Source of the DNA: Buxus sempervirens
Lineage: Eukaryota; Streptophyta; Magnoliopsida; Buxales; Buxaceae
Direction of reading: 5' to 3'
Assembly: GCA_947561395.2 (NCBI GenBank)
Contig: OX387183.1
Span: forward strand, 34,832,853-34,896,852
Length of the DNA: 64,000 nt
In this document: positions 1 to 10,139 of the stretch, piece by piece
Layout of the letters: each line of letters opens with the position of its first letter
Numbering within the stretch: position 1 is the first letter of the stretch
The notes under the pieces: model-generated
Database searches by the model: none
Seen by the model: only the letters and a program-made list of their open reading frames with translations
Told to the model about the DNA's origin: nothing
Program-made: the position numbers and the translations under genes

Positions 1-714
1 TTAAGTTTTTGAAGCACAACATTATTTGTCGCTATGGCCTACCAAATGCCATAGTATCAGACAACGCTTCGAATATTAAGAACAAGGATATGAAGAAGAT
101 AGCAATTCCAGATTACCCATCACAAGTCCACTCCGTACAGACCAAAGATGAATGGGGCAGTAGAAGCAGCAAATAAGAATATAAAGAAAATTATTCAGAA
201 GATGGTAGTAAGTTACAAAGATTGGCATGAAATGCTACTACTTGCTCTACATGCCTACAGGACCTCGATCCAGACTTCTACTGTGGCAACCTCGTACTCC
301 CTAGTTTATGGAATGGAAGCAGTATTACTCGTTGAAGTTGAAATCCTATCACTGAGAGTGCTAATGGAAGCAGAATTGAAAGAAGCTAAATGGATACAGT
401 CAAGACATGATCAACTCAATCTGATAGAGGAAAAGCATTTGAAGGCACTTTGTTATGGCCAATTGTATCAGAAGAGAATGGTCAGGGCTTACAATAAGAA
501 AGTGAAGCCCAGAACTTTCCAGGAAGGAAATTTGGTTTTAAAAAAACTTTTACCATTTTTGGAAGACCCTCGTGGTAAGTTCAAGCCAAATTGGGAAGGG
601 CCTTATGTTGTCAAGAAGGTCCTGTCAGGGGGTGCACTCATCTTAACAGATATGGATGGAAAAGATTTTCCTAAGCCAATTAACTCTGATGCAGTAAAAA
701 GGTATTTTCCTTGA
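1..714 (+). pseudogene. E1 integrase, C-terminal part (fossil)
   Basis: The translation shows the end of a Ty3/gypsy integrase core (GLPNAIVSDNASN, then NGAVEAANKNIKKI) followed by the C-terminal region with GPYVVKKV and a tail ending in KRYFP. The same tail ends pol in E2 and E3. In the family this enzyme inserts the cDNA into the host chromosome. The window begins inside the domain, so the zinc-binding N-terminus is not seen. It is close in sequence to the E2 and E3 copies and is part of a broken element. Confidence 0.9.
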
Positions 715-1689
715 TTGAATATAACTAGGAAATGATCCAAGGCCGTTTTTCTTTATTCCCAAAAATTTTAATCCCTAGTCTAGCCAAGTCGAGCCTGTCT
801 GTTTCTTTGATAAACCTAAACTGGGACTTACAGTTGCATACTGGGGCAAAGCCAATTGGTGCAAAAACAAAAGAAAAAGGGATAGAAAAAAAAGAGGCAA
901 GGAATAGTGGCAAATGAAAGCCAAGTGCAAAAAGAAAAGAAATGAACAAAGTTTGGGGAATCGGGGTTATATGCATCATGACTGTAAGTCCAGTTAACCT
1001 ATTTTCATGGTTGGAAAATTGAGCCTTTAACACCTTTTATTTCATAAACCGAGCCTAGTCTTCATTTTGTCCTATTTATAAGCCCTCGGTGATCTTAGTG
1101 TATTCTTTCAATGATCAGAGTGAAGATTGGTGATGACGGAATGTAAAGGCCGGCCCTAGTGAAAACCGTAATTGGTGCTAGGGGCAATATTTACAACAAA
1201 AAAAAAAAAAGAAAAAAAATCAAGGGTTGTGTTGATCATGTTATCCAAGCTTGAAGGGAAGTCAGTATGAGCACTGAAGATGGAACATATTGGTAATAAG
1301 GGGGCCAATTCTGGAAGAAAAGACATTTGGAGATGACTCTAAAGGTCCTAGGATAGACAGATCTAATCTTTCCTTATTGCTTGAATTATCCTTTTCATTA
1401 TTCAACTTGATTTCAATTCTTTTAATTGTGTGTGATTAAGTGTTTTGGACCAAAATTCAAAAAAAATAATAAAATACAAAAAGCAAAAAAAAATTATATT
1501 CTAGCCAGTGATGAGAAATCAAATACTTTTCATAAAACCTTTGTTTTTACAAGCATCTGAGAATTCTGAGGCCAATAGTATAAAAAACTTTTTTTTGAAT
1601 AAAATCCTTTGTCTTTCCACCATTGGAGTTTGCTTTGATACAAAGCTATGAAAAAAAGGGGGAAAAATGCAATGAAAGGAGCTAATCCC
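715..1689. other. E1 spacer between pol and the antisense gene
   Basis: No credible gene. The stretch is homologous, in the same relative place, to 22991-24028 in E2 and 58061-59027 in E3. It includes a shared block around 1150-1185 (GGCCGGCCCTAGTG followed by a gene-like terminator-rich AT tract). It is a conserved noncoding part of this element lineage. Short frames on both strands here have no supporting features. Confidence 0.7.
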
Positions 1690-2096
1690 TATCCCCTAGC
1701 TGTTCCTCAAGCTTCCGAATCCGAGCCGCCTGAGCCGCAATAATCCTAGAAGCTTCCTCTGCATCCGGATCGCTAAAAAAGGAGATAACCTTATCTGAAA
1801 GTGCCTGCTTGATCTTCATACCCCTAAGGTCGGCTAAAGCATCCTGGTACTTCTGTCGTATAACCCGGACTTCAAAGCAGCGAGCTAGTCTCTGTTCTTC
1901 AAGTTGCTATTCAAAAATAGTGCTACGAGACACCTGCTCTTCAATTTGCCTCTCCAGACTAAGGCCTCGTATCCTAAGCTCTTGGGCCTCTTGTGCCCAA
2001 ATCTATTGAAACCGTTTGTGAGATGCTCTCTCAGAAACCAGTATGTCTTCGTAAGTGGGTGCAAGAACAGTAGGAGGATCCTTTGGTACCGGGGCA
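1690..2096 (-). pseudogene. E1 antisense captured gene, distal part (DUF7745-like fossil)
   Basis: Read on the minus strand, this matches the coiled-coil-rich C-terminal end of the DUF7745-like gene at 22700-22990 in E2 and 57700-58060 in E3. It ends at the left border of the inserted solo LTR 2097-5070 and resumes at 5071. It is antisense to pol, as in the other two elements. No function is claimed. Confidence 0.75.
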
Positions 2097-5070
2097 TGTA
2101 ACGCCCCGAACCCAGGTAAGTGCAAACCAGCACCCAACCCGAACCCGGTTCGCTACTGTAACATCCCAAGTTCGGTTCAACAACCAAACTCGAGGTGTTA
2201 CCACGAAGCTGGGGTCAGATACAAACCAAGATTCACAATAATTTTAAAAACTACTAATTAATTATATCAGAGTTATGGTGGCCAATAAAAAAATTCTTTA
2301 TTCAATAATATCAATTCAGTTTACAATAAGGTTTATTTAATCAACATGTGACATTAATACCAATTACAATTCTACCCATCAAATTAAAACCCCATCTTCG
2401 CGATCTCTCCAAGCAACCTGAAAAATAATAGGGGAAAACGGAGTGAGATTTACATCTCAGCAAGTAGCAGGTGCATGCAATTGAAACAGTCCAATATAAG
2501 CAAATAGTCATGAGGTATTCGATTAATCCACGATAAGACGAGAAATCCAAGTTATCCATGGTAATTCCAAATAAAATGATAAAACAGACGATCATGTATA
2601 AATACCAGTAACTTGATGTTAACGAGGTAAAACCGAAAAAAGCGATAAAACACGTGCCATTGCAGGACTCACAAAGATGATAAGTATTTGAGATGACACT
2701 CAACTAACTGCTATTCCACCGTGCGGCTTAGGGGCAGTGCTACTTAATGATACTCAAGCCCCATGCAGCGTAGCTTAGGCAAGAGCCGTAGTCACCGACT
2801 TATTGACGAACCCCGCAGAGTTGGACGTACCACCAGCATGCAGCACCAGAATCAATACATGGAGTGCGGTCGCTTATCCACATGTACAGGGAATCACCAG
2901 CGGCTTACCGGGGTGTCCCTCCAGACATAGGACCTTCTCAGAGCAAACTAACTTGCAAAGGGAAGCGCGCTCGCATATAGGAGTAACTTAACCCAAACTA
3001 AATACCACTCAACTAACCAGCCAAAACTATGGATCCATATATAGCTAAGCCCACTGACACAAACCACGATAAAACCACATACGGGAGGACACGCTAATGT
3101 AGGAGGCATACACACTTTTACCCGTAAAGGATTACACATCTCTACACAGAGGATTACCCATCTCTGCCGTAAAAGTTGGTATCAACTCAACCACAGAAGC
3201 CGTATCACCCAACCGTAAAATTAAAGAGAACAACATCATACCACATACCAATCCATACCCAAATATTCCATTCCATGTGAAAATCATGATTCAATCATAA
3301 CAAATCCAATTATAGGCATTTTCAGAATAACATATGCAATTCTTCCAATTATATTCAAAATAAAACTCAAGTATCATAAATCCGATAAAATCTGAGTTTA
3401 TGCAATTCCAGTAGCCAATATTCCTATTTAAAGCTCAAAATAAAGTAAATCCAATCTTACCTAGAGTTTTCTTTATTAATCCCTTTTCTTAGAATCCAAT
3501 TTCCTACCTTAGCACCTAAGCTAGTTTCTATTTGAATTTTCAGTATTTTATTTTTCCAGCATGTTCTACAGACCTAGAATGAAGTTTAAAAGATGTTTAT
3601 AAGCTATAAATTTTAGTAGTATTATTTCTAGCAATATCCATACCCTTTGACTCTTTTATAAACAATCCTTTCATTATAACCTTCAATTTATTGCTTAATA
3701 TTTCCAAATTAATTTTATAATTTTTATAGCCTAATTAGGTCCTTATAAAGATGCTAACATGCTTAACTAATCAGAAAATTTATTGGATAATTATTCCTAT
3801 TACAAAATTCCCAAAATCTACAAAATCTGAACAGAGCGCCTACCTCTACAGGGCTGGGCGATCCTGGGCGCTCGTGCAAAATTAAACAGAAATTTCTTGA
3901 TTTCTAAAGTTCAAATTTTTATGCCTTTGCCATATGTTTCTTTGGTCTAAATTAATCTAATAACATTCTAAAACATTCCTAAAGCCCTTTAGATTAATTC
4001 TTTTTAATTGAATACCATCCTATAATTATTTTCATGATTAAACCAAGTTTTCTTCTTTATTTCAACAAATCCTTCAAGAATACCAATCAATAACATATAA
4101 CCCATTTGATTCCATGTAAATACTGTTCCGACTAATCCGTTCAATCAATATTAAATCACAGAAAATGAAATCATGCAATTCCTCACGTTTTCCAAGGGTT
4201 ACTACTTGCCTTATACGCTAAATCCTTCTTCCATTGAACCTTCTAATTCTGGACCAAATTTTTGCTCCCAAACGCACCAAGCTAGACTCTTCCAATTCAA
4301 ATCTCCACCGTACACAATGTAGTTCCATTAGTGAAGAACAAAACCTCCAAATTTGAAGGCGATCCACCGTATGGATTTTCCCCGATCATATTTTGATGGT
4401 GGCTGGTCAAACACCTCCATTAGAAACCTCCTTCCTTTCTCTCCCTCCTTTCTCTCCATAAGAAACCCACGAAAATTCCCTCTTGTCTAACCTTAGTTTC
4501 CTATTTATACTAAGCTTTAGAAATCCTAAACCAACCCTAATTGGCTAATTTAATTTGGGCTAACCCAACCATGGTCTAGTTAAAGTCTAATCCTTCTAAT
4601 TTAATTCCTACTTTTTCTCCACCTTCTATTTTTCTACTTAAACAATCCTAATTAAGTTTCTTATTATCTAAACTCCTATTTATAACCTATTTTCGTGCAA
4701 AACATTTAGTTAAACATTATTATCACCTAAAACCTTATTTTCCCCAAATTAAGACGTGAAATCTCCTAATTACCCTTTTTCCCACTTTTAGGTTTTTTTT
4801 TAGTTTCTTTTAATTTCTAGATTGTCGAAATAAATTATTTCCTTCTATTTTCTTATTCTAGTTATTATTTAATGATCTAATTATTAATTACCCTTTTCTG
4901 AAAATTACCAAAATATCCTTTTTACTCTTTTAGGTTAATTTCATTAAAATTCTTTCTTTATTTACAATTTATGACGTATTTGAATTGCTTACCTCTAAAT
5001 CTTCACTTAACTCATACTTTCTTTTATTTATTATTTATTTATTTATTAGGTGAAAATTCGGGGTTTTACA
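2097..5070 (-). mobile_element. Solo LTR, chromovirus-like, inserted in E1
   Basis: A 2974-bp block begins TGTAACGCCCC, ends GGGGTTTTACA, and is flanked on both sides by the 5-bp direct repeat GGGCA (2092-2096 and 5071-5075). It contains no internal retroelement domains, so it is a solo LTR left by LTR-LTR recombination. A TATAAATA on the minus strand near 4510 and the terminal bases suggest minus orientation. Assignment to a chromovirus such as Tekay/Del rests on the style of the termini and is inference. The interior holds a GC-richer section (about 2700-2960) and long AT-rich tracts. No genes. Confidence 0.82.
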
Positions 5071-5560
5071 GGGCACAATTCTGGACCTGCTCTCTGATCC
5101 AGAAAAGATAGTCCTTCACATGGGCTTCAGAGAAGATGGGGCCTCGTATAAAACGAGCATAGGAACATTCCTTCATCAGCCGAGCATTGAGCCCCATGGT
5201 GGCCGGTGTAAGTGGCCCAAGGAAGCCCTCATATCCATTAGGAATCATAATCCCTTGGGTCGCTCCAAACTGCCGAAGAACCCGCAAAGAAAGGTAGAGG
5301 ACAGCAGACCTCAAGCCTACTAGGACTATGAAGTTCCTGTCTCTGAAGCTGATCACTGTCTCTGCATTGGGCTGATAAGAGCCAGGCCACCTCACCTAAT
5401 CATCCTAGAGAGTACCCAAAAAGTAAACCAACCCTGCTTGCCTCCTTGGATGTCAGGACACCCTCGGTTGCTCATCGAGACAAGAACTTTCATTCTTGGA
5501 GAGAAGCATCGATCAATCATCTCAATTTGACTCAGGTGGTCAAGTAACCAAAGTTGCAAA
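5071..5560 (-). pseudogene. E1 antisense captured gene, proximal part (DUF7745-like fossil)
   Basis: On the minus strand this encodes the segment with RWPGSYQPNAETVISF and GLRSAVLYLSLRVLRQFG, closely similar to the second exon of the DUF7745-like gene in E2 (22137 onward) and E3 (57169 onward). Its upstream edge near 5553-5560 abuts a pyrimidine-rich acceptor-like tract, as in E3. The first exon present in E2 is not found before the 3' LTR (5561-5926 is only AT-rich sequence), so E1 carries a reduced version. Fossil. Confidence 0.78.
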
Positions 5561-5999
5561 AAGGGGGAAATATTTCAATGTATAAAAAGAAAAAAAAAGA
5601 AAAGAAAAGAAACAAAAAAAGGAAAAAAAAGAAAAGAAAACAAATCCAAGGGAATATTCAGTCAATTAATTTGACATGATTTGCTGCAAAATCAGTTTTC
5701 AAAAAATCTTATTTTGGTCTTAAAATCCACTTTATAGCCACGAGAGCTCAGTGGAATTTAAGACAGCTTGGAGAAATGCCCCCTTAAATTTAGGGATTTT
5801 TGGCAAATCTCCACCCAAAATTATTTTGCAAAATTTAACCAAGCAAATCATGGTTAAGGAAGTGCAATTTGGGTTTGTCTAATCTTTACTGTTCATTGCT
5901 TTGCAACTCCCGTAAAGAGGGGCAATTGTAAACACCCCAAATTGCACTGTGAAAAGATGAATAATTGGCCAAATGCATTAAAAAAACAGCTTGTCTCTT

Positions 6000-6141
6000 G
6001 TATCCGAAATCAAAGTTTGGATAAAAGCTTTTGCCTCTATATCCGACAATAACTGTCGGATACAAGTTATTTTGCTTGTAACCGACAGATAATGTCGGAT
6101 ACAAAGGGCTATGTTGGTATCCGACCTGAGTTGCCAGATAC
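6000..6141. repeat. Palindrome array in the E1 LTR (4 units, 39-bp step)
   Basis: Four imperfect 25-bp inverted repeats start at 6000, 6039, 6078 and 6117, exactly 39 bp apart. Arms are of the type GTATCCGAC / GTCGGATAC with a 7-bp centre that is not conserved. The array lies upstream of the TATA box at 6312, so it is placed like a promoter or enhancer element. Function is inferred. Confidence 0.85.
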
Positions 6142-6912
6142 TAATGTTTTGCTGCAAAAATTGGAAAATTCTAAAAGTTTTCACTTTTTATTGTCTTATC
6201 CCTGTTTTAAGAGTGGGAATTCTCGAAAATAGCCTTAGGGTTTAAGTTGGTGGATTCTAGACATAATTTTGTGTCTACCATTAGGGCACCCCTTTTGCCC
6301 TAGCCTTTGCCTATAAAAAAGGAGGCCTCTCTTCAAACAAATGGCCAGAAGTTGGAGATTGAAGAGCTCCAAGTGAAGAAAAGAATACTTGCCTCACTGC
6401 TTTTAGAACTCTAGAAGGGAATCCCTGCCTCTTTGCTTTCAGAACTCCAGGTAAGCCTGGAACTCTTTTCTTTTCTAGTTTTAATTTCTAGAATTATTCT
6501 GTCTTCTACCTCTTCTGTAGAATAAGGCCTTTGAGTGTGATTGTTACCCAAATTTACTTCTAAGTACCTCAAGACTACTCTCTAGCCGTAAAATGTGAAG
6601 AGAGAGCTAGGAGAAAGGGAGACAGGTAGATCTGTAGGGCAGACCCCCATATGTGATAATCCTAGAAATGTATAGTTTTAATGTTTTGTTTAGGAGGTAT
6701 GATGATTTATTGATGAAATATAGAGGAATACAATAGATCTATGCAATTCATAGCATTAGATCTCGTTTTTCTTATATATTTCAATTTTTTACCTTGTTTT
6801 CTCCTTTTTTTATGCTTTTTGATGTTTTTAGTCATTTAGGCTAAGATCTTGGTTCTGCTATTGTCGATATGGTAGATCTGGGATCAGAAGCCTTCCAGTA
6901 ATCTCTAGGCTT

Positions 6913-7427
6913 CCATGAGGTGGTTTTGGAGTCATTTTTTATTTTTGAGAGAAGACCCTACGGTCTAAGTTCTCCCATTTTGATGTTTTTCATCAACGTG
7001 GGTATATTTGGTTTGATTTCTCTTATTTAATGAAAAATGTGGGATAGATCTATGGCCTGGATTGTTCAGATTCAGTTCTACATCATGAAGTGGTTTCTGA
7101 GTCATTTTTGGTTTTTGAGAGAAGACCCTACGGTCTAAGTTCTCCCCTTCTGATGTTTTTCATCAACGTGGGTATATTTGGTTTGATTTCTCTTATTTAA
7201 TGAAGAATGTGGGATAGATCTATGCCCTGGATTGTTCAGATTCAAGTCTGCATCATGAGGTGGTTTTGGAGTCATTTTTGGTTTTTGAGAGAAGACCCTA
7301 CAGTCTAAGCTCTCCCATTTTGATGTTTTTCATCAACGTGGGTATATTTGGTTTGATTTCTTTGATTTAATAAAAAATATGGGCTGGATCTATGTCCTGG
7401 ACTGCTCAGATTCAATTCTGCAATTTT
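6913..7427 (+). repeat. 170-bp tandem repeat, about 3 copies, in the LTR transcribed part
   Basis: The anchor GAGAGAAGACCCTACGG recurs at 6947, 7117 and 7287, giving a 170-bp period. Each unit carries the inverted repeat AGACC-CTAC-GGTCT. The solo LTR at 27434-29240 holds one copy of the same unit (near 28030-28140, opposite strand), so the unit was amplified in the E1 LTR. Confidence 0.85.
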
Positions 7428-7939
7428 TTGTAAAAATAAATTTTTTTTATATTTTATGCCTAGATTTCAAGGATTTAATTTAAAGCCTGATTTTTTAAGT
7501 TTTCATTTTAAATTTGTTTTCTTTTGATTTCAGTCAATCATGAAACCTCAGAAATGGCTTTTGTTTTCATAAAGAAGGATCTAGAATTAATTGGATCATT
7601 CACATGGAAATAAGCCATGTATTCTTTTGTTTTCTTTTACTTTGTTTTGATTTTTATTAACAAGCATTTTTGTAGCATAAACAACACTTGGCAACCACTT
7701 TGTGTGGATGAATAGGGGTACCTAACACCTTCCCCTAGTCATAATCTAATCCCCTTACTCATTTCTGGATTTTTTATTTTAAAGTAGAGTTATTTTTACT
7801 CTAGATTTGCCTTTTGTGCTTATTTTGATGATTTTTGTGTCCATTCACACCTTAAAATTGAATGATGGCGAATATTCCCTTTTACAAATCCCGTGTGATG
7901 ATTGGAAAGTTATAAGATTGATTTTTTCCATGTCTCACA

Positions 7940-8021
7940 GTGGCGACTCCATGTTTTTTTATTGAGCCCGTGTGATGATAAAAGGAAAGTCATTGAATTG
8001 ATTTTTTCCCCATGTCTCACA
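7940..8021 (+). repeat. Duplicated LTR tail preceded by a primer-site-like sequence
   Basis: Directly after the LTR end at 7939 comes GTGGCGACTCC, then a second copy of the LTR's last 50 or so bases ending CATGTCTCACA at 8021. The block adds 82 bp. It looks like an LTR that was lengthened past its primer site. Confidence 0.7.
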
Positions 8022-8871
8022 AGGAGGTCACAAGGGTAGGCCAAAGTTTCTTTCTAGATTCTTCCAACTCAATTCCAAGGCTTGAATTTGAGTAAATCTA
8101 TAAGTTTCGGAAGGTAAATAGGGGAGATCAAGTCTCCTAGAGAGAGGTATGAATGATAAATAAGGCTTAGATACCAAGCCTTTACAAAATTACGCAAATT
8201 GAACGTGTCCGCTTATAGCATGCAGATCTGCTCTGTCCGCATACTATATGCGACAAGACCAAACTGCACAATGCATGCGGACAAAGCCAATCCGCACAAT
8301 GTATGTAGGCAAGGCAAAATTAATAAAATCAGCATGCAGCAGTACTTATTTACATGTATCATTTAGTAAATGTCCTCGTATTTTTTAATTTCCAGTTACT
8401 TAAAATATTACATGTAAATAAGTAAACACACCCCCATTTGAATCCATTAAAAATAGTTCCAAACCCAAATTCCAAGTGAATAAAAAGTCAACTTTCCAGT
8501 TCAAGACTAAATTCCGGTCTTTCAAGTTCGGTAAAAAGATTCAACTTGTTAATACTAAGGTATTTGTCAAGATTTAAAGGCTCAAAAAATTCATTTATGC
8601 AATAACATTGCTAAAAACTTGATTATTAGGAAAAATTATCTTGAAATCTTGTCTTAGAAAATATTTCATTTTTGGGGGCCAAAAGTCAACAAAATTCAAT
8701 TGAAAAAGTTTGATTTTGCCCAAAATATTGAATTTGGGCCTTTTCCTTTGTGGTTTTGGATTCAAATGGGTTAAGGATCTCAAACCCAATGCTAAGAATT
8801 AAAAATTTTAATAAAATATTTCTTTCCTTCAAGATTTATAAAAAATCATGCAATTTTAGGGTGTCTACAAT
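8022..8871 (-). repeat. Truncated Tat-type LTR (U3 part)
   Basis: Ends GGGTGTCTACA at 8871, the reverse complement of a TGTAGACACCC LTR start. It shares blocks with the U3 of the E2 and E3 LTRs, such as the stretch near 8060-8150 that matches 16070-16190. Its palindromes are centred near 8216, 8244, 8273 and 8301, about 28 bp apart, with arms of the type TGTCCGCATA / TATGCGACA. E1 inserted into this LTR, so the rest should lie left of the window. Confidence 0.75.
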
Positions 8872-9712
8872 GCTGTAAAGAATGGGGGAGAAAGGCTTTA
8901 CAATATTGTAACCCTATATGTGTTCACATGGCCAAGGAGATGAACACTATCGTGCGATGCACACAACTATTAACTACATGCATTCCATATTTATTTGCGT
9001 ATGTATTTGTGGATTTTTGGTGTGTTTATTTCATATAGTTATTATATTTAGGATATACATGCATCCTAGGATTGAATTAATTGTATCAAAAAAATTGTAA
9101 TAATTACATAAAACAATTAGATTATTTATTTAATTAATTTTGTTGGCTTATTCTGCTAATCTAGGATTACCAATTGATATTGAGTTTGTGAGATGAAACC
9201 TACTGGGCATATTTGCTCACTCTTACTATTTTATAGGTATTTATGATGCAACATATGAGGAGCAGGATGATGCCTAGGAAGTGGACTTGATACGGCGTGG
9301 CTGACGTCGACAAGATCTACATAGAGTAGTATTTGTTTAGGGGTTTATTTTGATGTCTTAATAGTAGAGTAGGTTATTTACATGATTTTATATTATTGAT
9401 AGGGTTTATATATTATCAGGTTGATTTAATGTTTTATGTTCACTATGATATTATTTTAATTAATAGATGTGGATTTTAGTTGTCTTGCATGAGCAAGATC
9501 TTGGAATTTTTATATATTTGTTTTACTTAGAATTTATTTATGTAATGTTTTATACATCAATGCACTTGACAGCTGGGTTATCTGCTTGGGTTTTCACATT
9601 GGGGTGTGTGGAAACTGCAGTCATGTCCTAAGATCCCTATTACCCCATTGTCTTTATTTATTAATTATTAATATTATAGGGATATTATTCGTATAAATTT
9701 TAGGGCGTGACA
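8872..9712 (+). repeat. Probable 3' part of a chromovirus-type LTR
   Basis: AT-rich stretch ending TTTTAGGGCGTGACA at 9712, comparable in style to the minus-strand end (GGGGCGTTACA) of the solo LTR at 2097-5070. No coding domain is seen. The left end is cut by the LTR at 8022-8871. The family call is weak. Confidence 0.4.
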
Positions 9713-10010
9713 AGAAGAGTCCATTTAAGTGTTGGAAAAGTGTTCTAACACTTAAATGTAAAACTTTTAAAAAAGTACAACTTCGTCAACAACAGTTTAT
9801 AAAGCATTATTGACGTGTAAAAACTTCCAAAAAGTACGCCTGTTATCTAATTTTGCCATAACATTATGTGAGTTAGTTATAGCTGCGTTGTACAAAAGTT
9901 ACGAGAAGCAAATTATGGGGCCCAATTCAGGGGAGTGGACCCACCATTGCAATAAATTCAATCTATGTACACAAATTTGCGTAAACACTCTTTGAGGTTT
10001 TTAACAAATA
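9713..10010. other. Unassigned intergenic DNA
   Basis: About 300 bp of AT-rich sequence with no convincing gene or repeat boundary. It begins just after the LTR-like end at 9712 and contains a short internal repeat of the type AAGTGTT near 9725-9755. Confidence 0.4.
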
Positions 10011-10127
10011 CTAGTGCCACCTAGCCTGGTGGTAAAGACCAGTCCCACCCTCACCCCTGAGTCCCGGCTATGCGCCGGTCTCACTACCCCTAAGTCCCTG
10101 ATTCATACCAAAAAAAAAAAAAAAAAC
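10011..10127 (+). mobile_element. SINE-like insertion with A-tail
   Basis: About 115 bp beginning near TGCCACCTAGCCTGGTGGTAA, which resembles a tRNA-type A box, and ending in a run of about 18 A. A short direct repeat flanks it: ACAAATA at 10004-10010 and again at 10130-10136, possibly extended by CTAG/TAG. A clear B box is not evident, so the copy may be short or worn. Size, A-tail and target duplication support a SINE. Confidence 0.6.
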
Positions 10128-10139
10128 AGACAAATATAG

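Larger units (their letters stand above)
5927..7939 (+). repeat. E1 3' LTR
   Basis: Starts TGTAAACACCCC directly after the polypurine tract GTAAAGAGGGGCAAT and ends CATGTCTCACA. It shows four palindromes at 39-bp steps (6000-6141), a TATA box (TATAAAAAA, 6312-6320), the leader motif CTAGCCGTAAAATGTGAAG near 6584, three 170-bp tandem units (6913-7427), and the conserved block GGTACCTAACACC near 7718. A TGGCGACTCC primer-site-like sequence follows at 7941, then a second copy of the LTR tail. Confidence 0.88.
1..8021 (+). mobile_element. E1: 3' part of a Ty3/gypsy Tat-Ogre type LTR retrotransposon
   Basis: Plus-strand order is integrase end (1-714), noncoding spacer, captured antisense gene, polypurine tract just before 5927, and 3' LTR (5927-7939 with a duplicated tail to 8021). 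The 5' half lies left of the window, so its target duplication cannot be checked. It sits inside an older minus-strand LTR whose remainder starts at 8022. A 3-kb solo LTR (2097-5070) has inserted into its antisense gene. The layout matches E2 and E3, where the antisense gene also lies between pol and the 3' LTR. Fossil, with several breaks. Confidence 0.88.

Noticed and set aside
2803-2991. Short frames in the GC-richer part of the solo LTR 2097-5070
   Set aside because: They lie inside an LTR with clear TG/CA ends and target duplication and show no domain or codon signal.
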